From: an uncultured Lachnospiraceae bacterium
Lineage (GTDB): Bacteria; Bacillota; Clostridia; Lachnospirales; Lachnospiraceae
Assembly (NCBI GenBank): GCA_945929965.1
Contig: CAMEOT010000025.1
Location: forward strand, 1-41,689
Direction of reading: 5' to 3'
Length of the DNA stretch: 41,689 nucleotides
Position 1 is the first letter of the stretch. Each line of letters opens with the position of its first letter. Below are positions 17,041 through 25,576 of the stretch, in pieces. A program made the translations under genes and the position numbers. The notes under the pieces were generated by a model that saw nothing but the letters and a program-made list of their open reading frames with translations, was not told where the DNA came from and did no database searches.

Positions 17041-17990
17041 TGGAGCAGAAGATGAAAAAACCTGTCCCACCGGAGCTTAGAAGGGCAATCCGGTTCAAGA
17101 AGAGAAAGAAGATATTTGAGAATGTCCGCATCAGCATAGCAACAGTGATCGCAGCCTTTTTTGCCATACTGTTCCTGATGCCAATCGTTCTGACGATCAC
17201 CAACTCTTTCATGTCATCTTCGGAGATATCAGCGAACTATGGTTCGGTATTTGCCACGAATGATAAGGGCGGCAAGGTCTATATTTCCGAAAAAGTGAAT
17301 TTGAAATTTATTCCGGATATCGTATCCTTCAGCCAGTATACTACAGTGCTTTTGAAAAGCCCGGAATATCTGCTGAAATTCTGGAATTCCGTGATCCTGG
17401 TGGGACCGATCGTACTGTTTCAGCTGATCGTGGCATCGCTGGCGTCTTATGGATTCGCCAGGTACTCGGGGAAGCTGAGGTCATTGGTATTTTTCTCCTA
17501 TGTGATATTGATGCTGATGCCTTATCAGGTAACGCTGGTACCCAATTATCTGGTGGCGGAAAAGCTGAACATACTAAATACGTATTGGGCCATCTGGCTG
17601 CCCGGGATCTTTTCACCCTTTGCAGTCTATCTGCTGACGAAGTTCATGAAGAGAATTCCTGTGGGAGTCATGGAAGCGGCACAGATTGACGGTGCCGGAG
17701 AGTGGCAGATCTATCGGCTGATCTGTATGCCGTTGTGCAAAGGGGCGCTGTGTTCCGCGGCCATCCTTGTATTTATCGATTACTGGAATATGGTGGAACA
17801 GCCGCTGATCCTGTTATCCGATGCGGAGATGCATCCATTGTCCGTATTCTTAAGCAAGATCAATTCCGGAGAGATCGGACTGGCATTCGCCGTAGCTACG
17901 ATCTACATGGTACCCAGCCTTCTGGTATTTCTCTACGGAGAAGAATATCTGGTAGACGGAATTACCTACCAGGGCGGTGTCAAAGGCTAG
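17040..17990 (+). CDS. ABC transporter permease, MalG-like
   Basis: Second permease of the pair, 316 residues. N-terminal helix at about 34-54 (IATVIAAFFAILFLMPIVL), a large external loop, then five further helices. The EAA loop is canonical: VMEAAQIDGAGEWQIYRL. The conserved C-terminal GITYQGGVKG typical of MalG-type permeases is intact. The ATG overlaps the stop of the upstream permease, so the two subunits are translationally coupled. Together they should form a heterodimeric channel served by one or both large solute-binding lipoproteins. Substrate unknown; CUT1-type permeases usually move oligosaccharides or glycerol phosphates. Confidence 0.93.
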   Translation: MEQKMKKPVPPELRRAIRFKKRKKIFENVRISIATVIAAFFAILFLMPIVLTITNSFMSSSEISANYGSVFATNDKGGKVYISEKVNLKFIPDIVSFSQYTTVLLKSPEYLLKFWNSVILVGPIVLFQLIVASLASYGFARYSGKLRSLVFFSYVILMLMPYQVTLVPNYLVAEKLNILNTYWAIWLPGIFSPFAVYLLTKFMKRIPVGVMEAAQIDGAGEWQIYRLICMPLCKGALCSAAILVFIDYWNMVEQPLILLSDAEMHPLSVFLSKINSGEIGLAFAVATIYMVPSLLVFLYGEEYLVDGITYQGGVKG

Positions 17991-18072
17991 GATCACTGAT
18001 TTTTGATGATATACCGGCATGGATCCGACTGTCGGAGTACAGATAGAAAGTGAAGTATAGAGGAGAAGCAAG

Positions 18073-19794
18073 ATGAACGAGAACGGTGGAAAAAAGAGAA
18101 GAGAATGGGTAAAAAATGCAGCCATTATATTCTTGTCGGTAATGTTGGTGCTGACATTTTTCTCCAACACATTTATGAACTATTCCCTTCCGGAAGTGGC
18201 GGCACAATATGTACAGTCCGGCACCATCACGGCGAAGATCCGCGGAACCGGCACGGTGGAGAGCGGAGATCCCTATAATGTGAAGATAACGGAAACCCGT
18301 ACGATCTCCAGCGTTCTGGTGAAAACCGGGGATAAGGTGGAGAAGGGAGCTCCCCTGCTGTTACTGGAGGATAAGGAAAGTAAGGAACTGACCGATGCCC
18401 AGGCAGCACTGGATAAGGCAATGCTGGATTTCGAACTGGCGCTTCTGTCCGGGGATATTTCCAATTCCGCCTTCCAAAATGTACAGAACGGCAATGTGGC
18501 TTCCCTCAATACCTATCAGAGCCGGATCGTAGCAGCGGAAGCGGAAATAGACAAATGGCAGAAGCAGGTGGATGAAGCTACGACAGCTATCAATCAGTTA
18601 AAGACCGCACAGGTGAATGTGGAAGCCGGCGGAGCTCCAGACACCAGTTCCGAACAGGCAAAAGTAGCAGAAGCCCAGGCGGCATTGAACAATGACTGGA
18701 TCAAGATCGCAAAGGATAAGATCAGTGAGTGGCAGGCAGCCAAGGCAGCCTGCGATGCCACTATCGCAAAGTACGAGGAAGGGATCCTAAGCTCAGTATC
18801 CGGCAATGAAGGATACCCCAATCAGGTGCCCGAAGATGAATATAATGTTGCCAAGACCAACAGCGCAACCTATCAGAGACTGATCGATGATAAACAGGCA
18901 CAGATCAATGCAGATACGGCAGCTGTGACAGCATATAATAATAAAGTGAACGCCCTGGCAGAAGCTAACAAAAAACTGGCAGAGAAGCAGAACAGTAAAA
19001 CAAATACAACCAGCTCCCTGACGGTACAGACCCAGAACTGGCAGAACGAACTGGACAGCAGAAATGCAAAGCTGAAGGCAGCACAGGACTTTAAGGCACA
19101 GCTATTGAAGGATATTTCCACAGAGTTGAATCTGGATTACCAGTTAGACAGCCTCAAGAAGCAGAGAGATGATATCGCAAAATTGCAGGAGAATGCGGTA
19201 GGCGCCAGCATCGAAGCACCCATTTCAGGAACCATTACCAGCGTAACAGTCAAGGCAGGAGACGAGGCACAGCCGGATACTGCCCTGGTGACCATGCAGC
19301 CGGAGGGTAAGGGCTTTACCATGAGCTTCTCCGTGACCAATGATCAGGCGAAGAGACTTTCCGTGGGAGATAAGGCAGATCTGGTGAACTCCTGGAGATA
19401 CAGTGATATGGATATTACTCTGGCAAGCATCAAGCCGGATACCACAGATCCCGGACAGAAGAAGCTGCTGACCTTTGATATCACCGGAGATGAAGTGACA
19501 CCCGGACAGTCCTTGAATGTATCCGTAGGACAGAAGAGTGCCAATTACGATCTGATCGTACCCAACAGTGCCATCCGTGAGGACAGTAACGGCAAGTTTA
19601 TCCTGATTGTGGAATCCAAGAGCAGCCCCTTAGGTAACCGCTATGTGGCAACCCGTGTGGATGTGGAGGTACTGGCAAGTGATGACACCCAGTCCGCAGT
19701 GAGCGGAGCTTTATATGGCTATGAATTTGTCATTACGACATCTACCCAACCGGTAGAGGCAGGAAAGCTGGTCAGACTGGCAAATAATTCATAA
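18073..19794 (+). CDS. HlyD/RND-type membrane fusion (adaptor) protein
   Basis: Membrane-anchored adaptor of 573 residues. One helix (about 15-35) is followed by the first half of a biotinyl-lipoyl-like domain (ISSVLVKTGDKVEKGAPLLLLED, given here as two shorter parts: VLVKTGDKVEKG and LLLLED, about 80-98). A long alpha-helical coiled coil rich in Ala, Gln and Lys follows (about 100-372), then the second lipoyl half (EAPISGTITSVTVKAGDEA, about 380-398) and C-terminal beta domains. Such adaptors normally partner MacB-type or RND exporters; here the neighbours are importer-type permeases and a MacB-like external domain. It starts 82 bases after the permease with a GGAG site and no terminator between. 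Fold confident; partner and function unknown. Confidence 0.88.
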   Translation: MNENGGKKRREWVKNAAIIFLSVMLVLTFFSNTFMNYSLPEVAAQYVQSGTITAKIRGTGTVESGDPYNVKITETRTISSVLVKTGDKVEKGAPLLLLEDKESKELTDAQAALDKAMLDFELALLSGDISNSAFQNVQNGNVASLNTYQSRIVAAEAEIDKWQKQVDEATTAINQLKTAQVNVEAGGAPDTSSEQAKVAEAQAALNNDWIKIAKDKISEWQAAKAACDATIAKYEEGILSSVSGNEGYPNQVPEDEYNVAKTNSATYQRLIDDKQAQINADTAAVTAYNNKVNALAEANKKLAEKQNSKTNTTSSLTVQTQNWQNELDSRNAKLKAAQDFKAQLLKDISTELNLDYQLDSLKKQRDDIAKLQENAVGASIEAPISGTITSVTVKAGDEAQPDTALVTMQPEGKGFTMSFSVTNDQAKRLSVGDKADLVNSWRYSDMDITLASIKPDTTDPGQKKLLTFDITGDEVTPGQSLNVSVGQKSANYDLIVPNSAIREDSNGKFILIVESKSSPLGNRYVATRVDVEVLASDDTQSAVSGALYGYEFVITTSTQPVEAGKLVRLANNS

Positions 19795-19829
19795 GCGTTT
19801 AATCTTACAGGAAGGAAGAAACAGACTAT

Positions 19830-21110
19830 ATGTTTCGGATGCAGATACAGAGTAAAAAAAAGTGCATATGGTATTGCAGTGCGGCAGTATCCTTCCTACT
19901 GTTCCTGCTATTGAATCTATGGTGTGATCATCTGGTCAATATGCAGGACGCCCAGCAGATGGCCGGACGCTGGAGTGAAAAAAAGGATGTGGCACAGATC
20001 AGCTGCTTTTTCTCCTCCAAAGCGGAAGTGACGGAGGATACCATTCAAAGCTTTGAATATTCACTGAAAAATGTGCTGCAGGAGGCCTCTATTACAGAGA
20101 CCTCAGAGAATCCAAGTGCCAGACTCTGGGTGGATGCTTATAGCGCAGACGGTAAGATCACCCTGGTGAACGGAAGCAATACACTGGATGCCAATGCGAT
20201 TGGGATCGGAGGGGATTTTTTCCTGTTCCATCCGCTAAAGCTGATCACCGGCTCCTATTTTTCCGGTAACGATCTGATGCAGGACTATTGTATTATCGAT
20301 CAGGATGCGGCATGGCAACTGTTCGGCTCCAATGATGTGGTGGGAATGACCGTATATATTGGCAATGTCCCGCACATTGTGACCGGAGTGGTACGCAGAC
20401 CCCAGGGCAGAATGGAAAAGGCAGCAGGCTTAACTTCCACGGTAGTCTATGTATCTTATGAAACCCTGGAGGCCTACGGGACCAGCAACGGTATCAATCA
20501 TTATGAGATCGTGATGCCGAACCCTGTGGATGAGTTCGCCTACGGCAAAGTAAAAGACGGGATCGGTATAGACGAGAAAAACGTCGAGATCGTGGAAAAC
20601 AGCAGACGGTATTCCCTGCCCAACCGGATCAAAACCATCCTTGCCTTCGGAACACGTTCCATGAACGGCAAAGCCATCATCTACCCCTACTGGGAGAATC
20701 TGGCGAGAGGCTATGAAGACATTATTGCATTACTTACAGTATTTATGCTGTTTCTGTTATTATATCCGGTAGTGACCGTTATCTGGTGCTTTGTACACTG
20801 GTGGCGCCATAAGGGCTGGACCTTGAAGGATGTATGGCATACCGGTAAGGATAAGGCAGAGCGGGCTGTGGAACGCCGCAGGGAGAAAAAGCACCCACAC
20901 AAAGAGAGGGATGTCCTGGAGGAACTGGAACGGGAGCTGGAGGAAGACCCTTATGCTGACAGTGAATTCTCCTGGCTGACGGATGAGCCGGCGGTGGGAG
21001 CAGAGCCTGCGGATGCAGCTTCGGAAGAGCCGGAGAAAGCGCAGACAATGAAAATGCAGACAGAGGAAACGCAGACACCACAGGAGACAAAAGAGGAACA
21101 GCAGTCGTAA
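19830..21110 (+). CDS. Two-TM protein with MacB-like extracellular domain
   Basis: Membrane protein of 426 residues. Helix 1 at about 12-32 is followed by an external domain whose centre (about 125-190: GGDFFLFHPLKLITGSYF, IDQDAAWQLFGSNDVVG, YIGNVPHIVTGVV) resembles the periplasmic core domain of MacB/FtsX-type ABC proteins. Helix 2 is at about 296-322, followed by a charged cytosolic tail of about 100 residues rich in Glu, Lys and Arg and ending in Thr/Gln/Glu repeats. The usual MacB/FtsX permease core has four helices; only two are here and there is no ATPase. It follows the adaptor gene by 35 bases. It may act as a truncated exporter partner or an envelope scaffold; function not known. Confidence 0.7.
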   Translation: MFRMQIQSKKKCIWYCSAAVSFLLFLLLNLWCDHLVNMQDAQQMAGRWSEKKDVAQISCFFSSKAEVTEDTIQSFEYSLKNVLQEASITETSENPSARLWVDAYSADGKITLVNGSNTLDANAIGIGGDFFLFHPLKLITGSYFSGNDLMQDYCIIDQDAAWQLFGSNDVVGMTVYIGNVPHIVTGVVRRPQGRMEKAAGLTSTVVYVSYETLEAYGTSNGINHYEIVMPNPVDEFAYGKVKDGIGIDEKNVEIVENSRRYSLPNRIKTILAFGTRSMNGKAIIYPYWENLARGYEDIIALLTVFMLFLLLYPVVTVIWCFVHWWRHKGWTLKDVWHTGKDKAERAVERRREKKHPHKERDVLEELERELEEDPYADSEFSWLTDEPAVGAEPADAASEEPEKAQTMKMQTEETQTPQETKEEQQS

Positions 21111-21144
21111 AACAACAGACGCAGACAAGAAAAGGAGAGGGAGA

Positions 21145-23670
21145 ATGAAAAAGAAAGGGAAAAAACTGATCAGTATCGCATTGACCGTGGCAATGATCGC
21201 AGGTCTGACAGCCTGTGGAAAGGGTAACGGTGGGAACGGAAACGGTGGCGGCAGTGCGGCTGATGCCAGCCTTGCAAAACAGTATGTATTTAAGGAACAG
21301 GCGCTGGATCTCAATATGGATTCAGACAATATGAATATCGACTTGCTGACCAGAAAGGGAGATACGATTTATCTTCTGTTTGAGACCTATGACTATTCCG
21401 ATAACGGCAGTCAGAGTAAGCTGCATCTTGCTACAATGAAGCAGGACGGTACCGTCATCGACACCGTAGAACTGCCTATGTGGAAGGAAGGAGAGGCTCC
21501 GGCGACTCCGGCACCTGCACAGGGCGGTGAGGATCCTGTAGATACACCTGCGGATGGAGCGGACGGAAGTGAAGCAATGCCGCTTACAGAGCAGGAGACC
21601 AGTACACAGGATATTGCGGCAGCGGATATGGATGTGGTAGATGCACCGGCTGGGAACGGCAATTATACATACACATCGCTCAACAATTGTACGATCGGTT
21701 CGGATGGAAATGTCTACGGAATACGCAATTACTATAGTGAGACATATTCCGAAGACGATTACAGCAGTACGAATGATTATGCATTGATCTGCTGGAGCGC
21801 GGATGGAACTATCAAATGGGAAGCTGATCTGAATGATATGAATACGGAAGAAAGCTATTCCTGGGTACATAGTATCATCCCCAATGAGGATGGAAGCCTG
21901 ACACTGCTGTTAAGCGGTGATAAAATAGAGAAATGCACTGTGACGGAAGAGGGTATCACAGACCGGAAGGATCTGCCGGAGGCAGCAGCAACATTGTTCA
22001 ACAATGCAAGCTCGAATATCATTACGCAGGATGGCAAGGTGCAGATCATCTATTATGATGAGAGCAATTACACGGATATGTATATCGCAACCTATGATCC
22101 TGCAACAGATGCGGTATCAGAAGGAATAAAGCTTTCCTCGACACTGACCAACGGCGGTTATTATAATATGGTGCCCGGAGACGGTGACATCCTGTACTAT
22201 GCCGATAGTAACGGCCTGTTCAGTTATAATGTGCAGACACAGGAGTCGAAGCAGATCATGAGTTATATCAATTCGGATCTGGCTGCCGGCAGCCTGAACA
22301 ATTTCCTGGTACTGGACGAGGAACAGTTCCTGGGCTTTTACTATGATAACAACGAAGGCAAAATGTGCGGCGGTCTGTTCACCCACGTGAAGCCGGAGGA
22401 TATCAAGGACCGGATCGTCCTTACACTGGCCGGTAACTATATTGACTATGATCTGAAGAGAAAAGTAGTAGAGTATAATAAGTCCGGTGACACCTATCGT
22501 ATTGTAGTTAAGGAATACAATACCTACAACACTGCAGAGGATTATACTCTCGGTGTGAAGCAGTTAAATAATGATATCATCTCCGGAGGAATGCCGGATA
22601 TTCTGGTCGTGGACAGCAATATGTCAATGGACAGCTATATTGCCAAGGGACTGGTGGCAAATGTGGATGACCTTATTGCCAAGGATGAGGAATTATCGAA
22701 AAACGACTATCTGCAGAATGTCTGGGATGCGTACCGTGTGGACGGTAAACTGTACTATGTGATTCCTTCGTTCTATATCTCTACTATGGTAGGAAAAGAA
22801 GCTATTTTCGGTGACCGTACCTCCATTACTATGGAAGAGCTGCAGACGATCCGGGATACCATGCCGGAAGGAACCGCACTCTTCAGTGATGAGACCAGAG
22901 ACAGCTTCCTGTATACCATGATGAACTATTGCGGCAGTGATTTCGTGGATGTATCCACCGGAAAATGTGCATTTGATACGGATAATTTTGTGGCAATGCT
23001 GACCTATGCAGCCGAGCTGCCGGTAGAATATGGAGAGGATTACTGGGGAGAGGATTACTGGAATAACTATGAATCCCAGTTCCGTGAGGACAGAACACTG
23101 CTGGATGGCATCTCCATCAGCAACATCCGTGATCTGAACGGTACGATCAACGGTGTCTTCGGTGAGGATATCTCCTTTGTGGGCTTCCCGACCGATGGAG
23201 ATATGGGATCCGTATTATGGGCAGGTAACAGGATGTATGCCCTGTCTGCAAAATCCAAGAACCTGGACGGTGCATGGGAATTCCTGCGCTACTATCTGAC
23301 ACAGGAATATCAGGATAAGATACAGGAACAGGAATACAATCTTCCGGTACTTCGCAGCACCTTTGAGAAGAATGTGCAGGATGCTACGAAGAAGCCGTAC
23401 TATATGGATGAGAACGGCAACAAAGTGGAATACGATGAGACCTATTACATCAACGGTGAGGAAATACTGCTGCCGCAGCTGACACAGGAGCAGGTGGACA
23501 GAATCGTAAGCTTTGTGGAAAGCGTGAATAAGAGGGGATACTATAATGAGGCAATCTCCAATATCATTTCGGAAGAAGCCGGTGCATACTTCTCAGGACA
23601 GAAGAGTGCGAGGGATGTGGCAAGTGTCATTCAGAGCCGTGTACAGGTCTATGTAAACGAGAACAGATAA
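21145..23670 (+). CDS. Propeller-like plus solute-binding lipoprotein (second copy)
   Basis: Surface lipoprotein of 841 residues, paralogous in plan to the protein at 13808. Lipobox LTAC with Cys24, then a Gly/Asn-rich linker. Residues about 38-410 form a repeat-rich beta region (SDGNVYGIRNYY, EDGSLTLLLSGD, GDGDILYYADSNGLFSYN), interrupted by a Pro/Ala/Glu/Asp-rich insert at about 115-172. The solute-binding domain runs from about 422 to the end (DRIVLTLAGNYIDYDLKR, DGKLYYVIPSFY, GAWEFLRYYLT). The C-terminus VIQSRVQVYVNENR is identical to the first copy. A strong AGGAGAGGGAG site precedes the ATG. It may bind a different ligand and share the same permeases, or serve as a sensor. It is the last gene of the operon. 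Confidence 0.85.
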   Translation: MKKKGKKLISIALTVAMIAGLTACGKGNGGNGNGGGSAADASLAKQYVFKEQALDLNMDSDNMNIDLLTRKGDTIYLLFETYDYSDNGSQSKLHLATMKQDGTVIDTVELPMWKEGEAPATPAPAQGGEDPVDTPADGADGSEAMPLTEQETSTQDIAAADMDVVDAPAGNGNYTYTSLNNCTIGSDGNVYGIRNYYSETYSEDDYSSTNDYALICWSADGTIKWEADLNDMNTEESYSWVHSIIPNEDGSLTLLLSGDKIEKCTVTEEGITDRKDLPEAAATLFNNASSNIITQDGKVQIIYYDESNYTDMYIATYDPATDAVSEGIKLSSTLTNGGYYNMVPGDGDILYYADSNGLFSYNVQTQESKQIMSYINSDLAAGSLNNFLVLDEEQFLGFYYDNNEGKMCGGLFTHVKPEDIKDRIVLTLAGNYIDYDLKRKVVEYNKSGDTYRIVVKEYNTYNTAEDYTLGVKQLNNDIISGGMPDILVVDSNMSMDSYIAKGLVANVDDLIAKDEELSKNDYLQNVWDAYRVDGKLYYVIPSFYISTMVGKEAIFGDRTSITMEELQTIRDTMPEGTALFSDETRDSFLYTMMNYCGSDFVDVSTGKCAFDTDNFVAMLTYAAELPVEYGEDYWGEDYWNNYESQFREDRTLLDGISISNIRDLNGTINGVFGEDISFVGFPTDGDMGSVLWAGNRMYALSAKSKNLDGAWEFLRYYLTQEYQDKIQEQEYNLPVLRSTFEKNVQDATKKPYYMDENGNKVEYDETYYINGEEILLPQLTQEQVDRIVSFVESVNKRGYYNEAISNIISEEAGAYFSGQKSARDVASVIQSRVQVYVNENR
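23625..23657 (+). repeat. 33-base direct repeat, copy 2 (3' end of second lipoprotein gene)
   Basis: Identical to 16063-16095, in the same frame and the same position relative to the stop codon. The two copies bracket the permease, adaptor and MacB-like genes. Confidence 0.9.
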
Positions 23671-23707
23671 ACGGAAGATAGCACTGCGTAGAGCAGAATA
23701 GTAAAAG

Positions 23708-23740
23708 ATGGCGGTCTGTTGAAAAACAGGCCGCCATTTA
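23708..23740. terminator. Bidirectional terminator between the envelope operon and ygjP
   Basis: ATGGCGGTCTGTT pairs with AACAGGCCGCCAT (one G-U) around a GAAA loop. A short T stretch follows on the plus strand; on the minus strand the stem runs into CTTTTAC. The position between convergent genes fits use in both directions. Confidence 0.8.
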
Positions 23741-23752
23741 TAGTAAGGTGCT

Positions 23753-24184
23753 TCAGCTAAGGCGGATGGGAATGCCCTGCTTTTTCAGATGTGTCGTCAG
23801 GGTAAGCTCCTGTCCGTGCTCCCTTAGCCACTGTTTATAGATCCGGTAATCCGGCATGATGCGCTCGACCATGTTCCAGAAGTCCTTCGAATGGTTCATA
23901 TGAGTCAGGTGGCAGAGCTCGTGGACTACCACATAATCCAGAGGACCGGCAGGACCGTAGATCAGACGGTAATTGAAGGATAAAGTCCCTCTCGAGGAAC
24001 AGCTTCCCCAGCGGGTCTTCTGATCTCTTATGGTGATGGAGGTATAGTGCCCACCGGTGAAGCGGTGGTAGTATTCCACACGGTTCGTAAACACTTCTCT
24101 GGCAGCATTCCGATATCGGTTTTCCAAAGCCTGCAGCCTGCGGAGCTCCGCAACGGTCAGAGGCTGATTTTCATATAGATTCAT
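23753..24184 (-). CDS. YgjP-type (M48-like) metallopeptidase, short form
   Basis: Predicted zinc protease of 143 residues. The catalytic motif is HELCHLTHMNHSKDFW, with HExxH and the third ligand His, preceded by the family marker TRWGSCSSRGTLSFNYRL and followed by MPDYRIYKQWLREHG. Full-length YgjP/DUF45 proteins are around 230 residues; the first beta-rich third is missing here, while the catalytic part is intact. ATG 24184 has an AAAGG site; an in-frame ATG five codons upstream has none. No earlier coding extension is seen, because the divergent thiN promoter lies upstream. Substrate unknown. Confidence 0.85.
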   Translation of the reverse strand: MNLYENQPLTVAELRRLQALENRYRNAAREVFTNRVEYYHRFTGGHYTSITIRDQKTRWGSCSSRGTLSFNYRLIYGPAGPLDYVVVHELCHLTHMNHSKDFWNMVERIMPDYRIYKQWLREHGQELTLTTHLKKQGIPIRLS

Positions 24185-24228
24185 GAGAGTGCCTTTCACA
24201 TACAGGGATGTTGATCCTCTGGGTATCT

Positions 24229-24256
24229 TTGTAAGTTTGAACAGATTAAATATACT
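24229..24256 (+). promoter_or_regulatory. Promoter of thiN
   Basis: TTGTAA (24229-24234), a 16-base spacer and TATACT (24251-24256), about 94 bases upstream of the ATG. No TPP-riboswitch sequence is visible in the short leader. Confidence 0.55.
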
Positions 24257-24277
24257 GCGTACGGCTTGAAAAGTAAA
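24249..24277 (-). promoter_or_regulatory. Possible promoter of the YgjP-type gene
   Basis: On the minus strand: TTTACT (24272-24277), a 17-base spacer and TATATT (24249-24254). It lies face to face with the plus-strand thiN promoter; the two -10 boxes overlap. Confidence 0.4.
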
Positions 24278-24349
24278 CGCAGAAATTGTAGAATAGTGCG
24301 TGACGGCTCGTGGACGGAACCGTTACAGGAAAGGAAAACAGTAAATACT

Positions 24350-25006
24350 ATGGGTAAATGTATTTTGATCGGCGCAGGAGACCTCACGATGGGAGAGCTG
24401 TCTGTGACGGAGGAAGATTATGTGATCGCGGTGGACGGCGGCTTAAGCTACTGCGGGATCCTGAATGTGGAGCCGGACCTGATCATCGGAGATTTTGACT
24501 CGATGAGCGAACAGGAGAAGCTTGCTGTGGAACAGTTACAACAGACCGTTCCGGAGAAGATCTGCCAGCTGCCGCAGTGTAAGGATGACACAGACATGCT
24601 GGCAGCTATCAAGCGGGGGCTGGAGCTGGGCTATACCGATTTCCGTATTTATGCGGCCACTGGTGGGAGATTTGATCATACCCTGGCGAATATCCAGTGT
24701 CTGCTGTATCTCAAAAATCACGGTGCGGTGGGGTACCTGGTAGACGGTACGGGAATGGTGCTGGTACTGCAGAACGAAGCCGTGCATTTCCGGAAGGAGC
24801 TGGAGGGCACCATGTCGCTGTTTGCTCTGACGAAGGAGGCAAAAGGCGTGAATATCCGCGGCATGAAATATCCTTTGGAAAATGCCGTGATCACCAACGA
24901 TTTCCCCATCGGGATCAGCAATGAATTCCTGGGAGAGGAAGCGGAGGTGTCCGTAGAGGACGGTGAACTGGTATGCATGATCCGGTACTATGAGGATGAA
25001 GTATAA
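24350..25006 (+). CDS. thiN: Thiamine diphosphokinase
   Basis: Transfers pyrophosphate from ATP to thiamine, giving thiamine diphosphate. The product is 218 residues. Signatures are GAGDLTMGEL near the N-terminus, AVDGGLSYC, the acidic GDFDSMS, CKDDTDMLAAIKRGLELG, and ATGGRFDHTLANIQ. The C-terminal domain (GVNIRGMKYPLENA, ISNEFLGEEAEVSVEDG) is the usual beta domain. ATG 24350 gives the family start MGKCILIGAG; the frame is open 28 codons further upstream. The ribosome binding site (GGAAAGGAAA) is rather distant. ilvB in this window needs the cofactor it makes, but that is a general link. Confidence 0.94.
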   Translation: MGKCILIGAGDLTMGELSVTEEDYVIAVDGGLSYCGILNVEPDLIIGDFDSMSEQEKLAVEQLQQTVPEKICQLPQCKDDTDMLAAIKRGLELGYTDFRIYAATGGRFDHTLANIQCLLYLKNHGAVGYLVDGTGMVLVLQNEAVHFRKELEGTMSLFALTKEAKGVNIRGMKYPLENAVITNDFPIGISNEFLGEEAEVSVEDGELVCMIRYYEDEV

Positions 25007-25093
25007 CCATGTAAGCTGTGAAAAGTAAACAGGTCTGATGCGATTTTGCACAATAAAGGTGAAGTCGTCAAAAAATCAAAACGGAGGAAAATT

Positions 25094-25573
25094 ATGAAAA
25101 AATTGGTAAGTGGAGAATGGAAAGTAAGAGCCTGCGGAGTACTGCTGGCAGTAACCATGGCAGCCGGAATGACCGCCTGCGGCAGTAAGTCCGGGGATAA
25201 CGGCAACACACAGGGAACGGTACAGGAATCCTTACAGGCGCAGACGGACGGAGTCTTTGCGGACGGCAGTGAGCTGGGAGAGGGCAATACCGAGTTTACC
25301 CTGACCGTAACGGATAAGGAAGGCGCTGAGAGCAGTTTTACCATTCATACTGACAAGGAAAATGTGGGGGATGCCCTGACGGAAATCGGCATGATCGCAG
25401 GGGAAGAGGGAGATTACGGTCTCTATGTGAAGACCGTCAACGGTGTAACGGCAGATTATGATGTGGACCAGACCTACTGGGCATTTTACATCAATGGCGA
25501 ATATGCTTCTACCGGTGTAGATGCCACTCCTGTGACTGCCGGTGATACCTATTCCTTCAAAGTGGAGAAATAA
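25094..25573 (+). CDS. DUF4430-like lipoprotein
   Basis: Small surface lipoprotein of 159 residues. Signal peptide with lipobox MTAC, Cys29, then a Gly/Asn/Gln-rich linker and one compact domain (about 75-159) with IGMIAGEEGDYGLYVKTVNG, QTYWAFYINGEY and STGVDATPVTAGDTYSFKVE. This pattern matches the DUF4430 / transcobalamin-C-terminal-like domain. An excellent GGAGG site fixes the start. It is followed after 3 bases by an ECF-type S component, so it probably presents ligand to that transporter. It may be co-transcribed with thiN 87 bases upstream. A cobamide ligand is suggested only by the domain family; other ligands are possible. Confidence 0.8.
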   Translation: MKKLVSGEWKVRACGVLLAVTMAAGMTACGSKSGDNGNTQGTVQESLQAQTDGVFADGSELGEGNTEFTLTVTDKEGAESSFTIHTDKENVGDALTEIGMIAGEEGDYGLYVKTVNGVTADYDVDQTYWAFYINGEYASTGVDATPVTAGDTYSFKVEK

Positions 25574-25576
25574 CAG

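Noticed and set aside
24257..24349. TPP riboswitch upstream of thiN
   Set aside because: The conserved thi-box sequence CUGAGA is not present in the leader.
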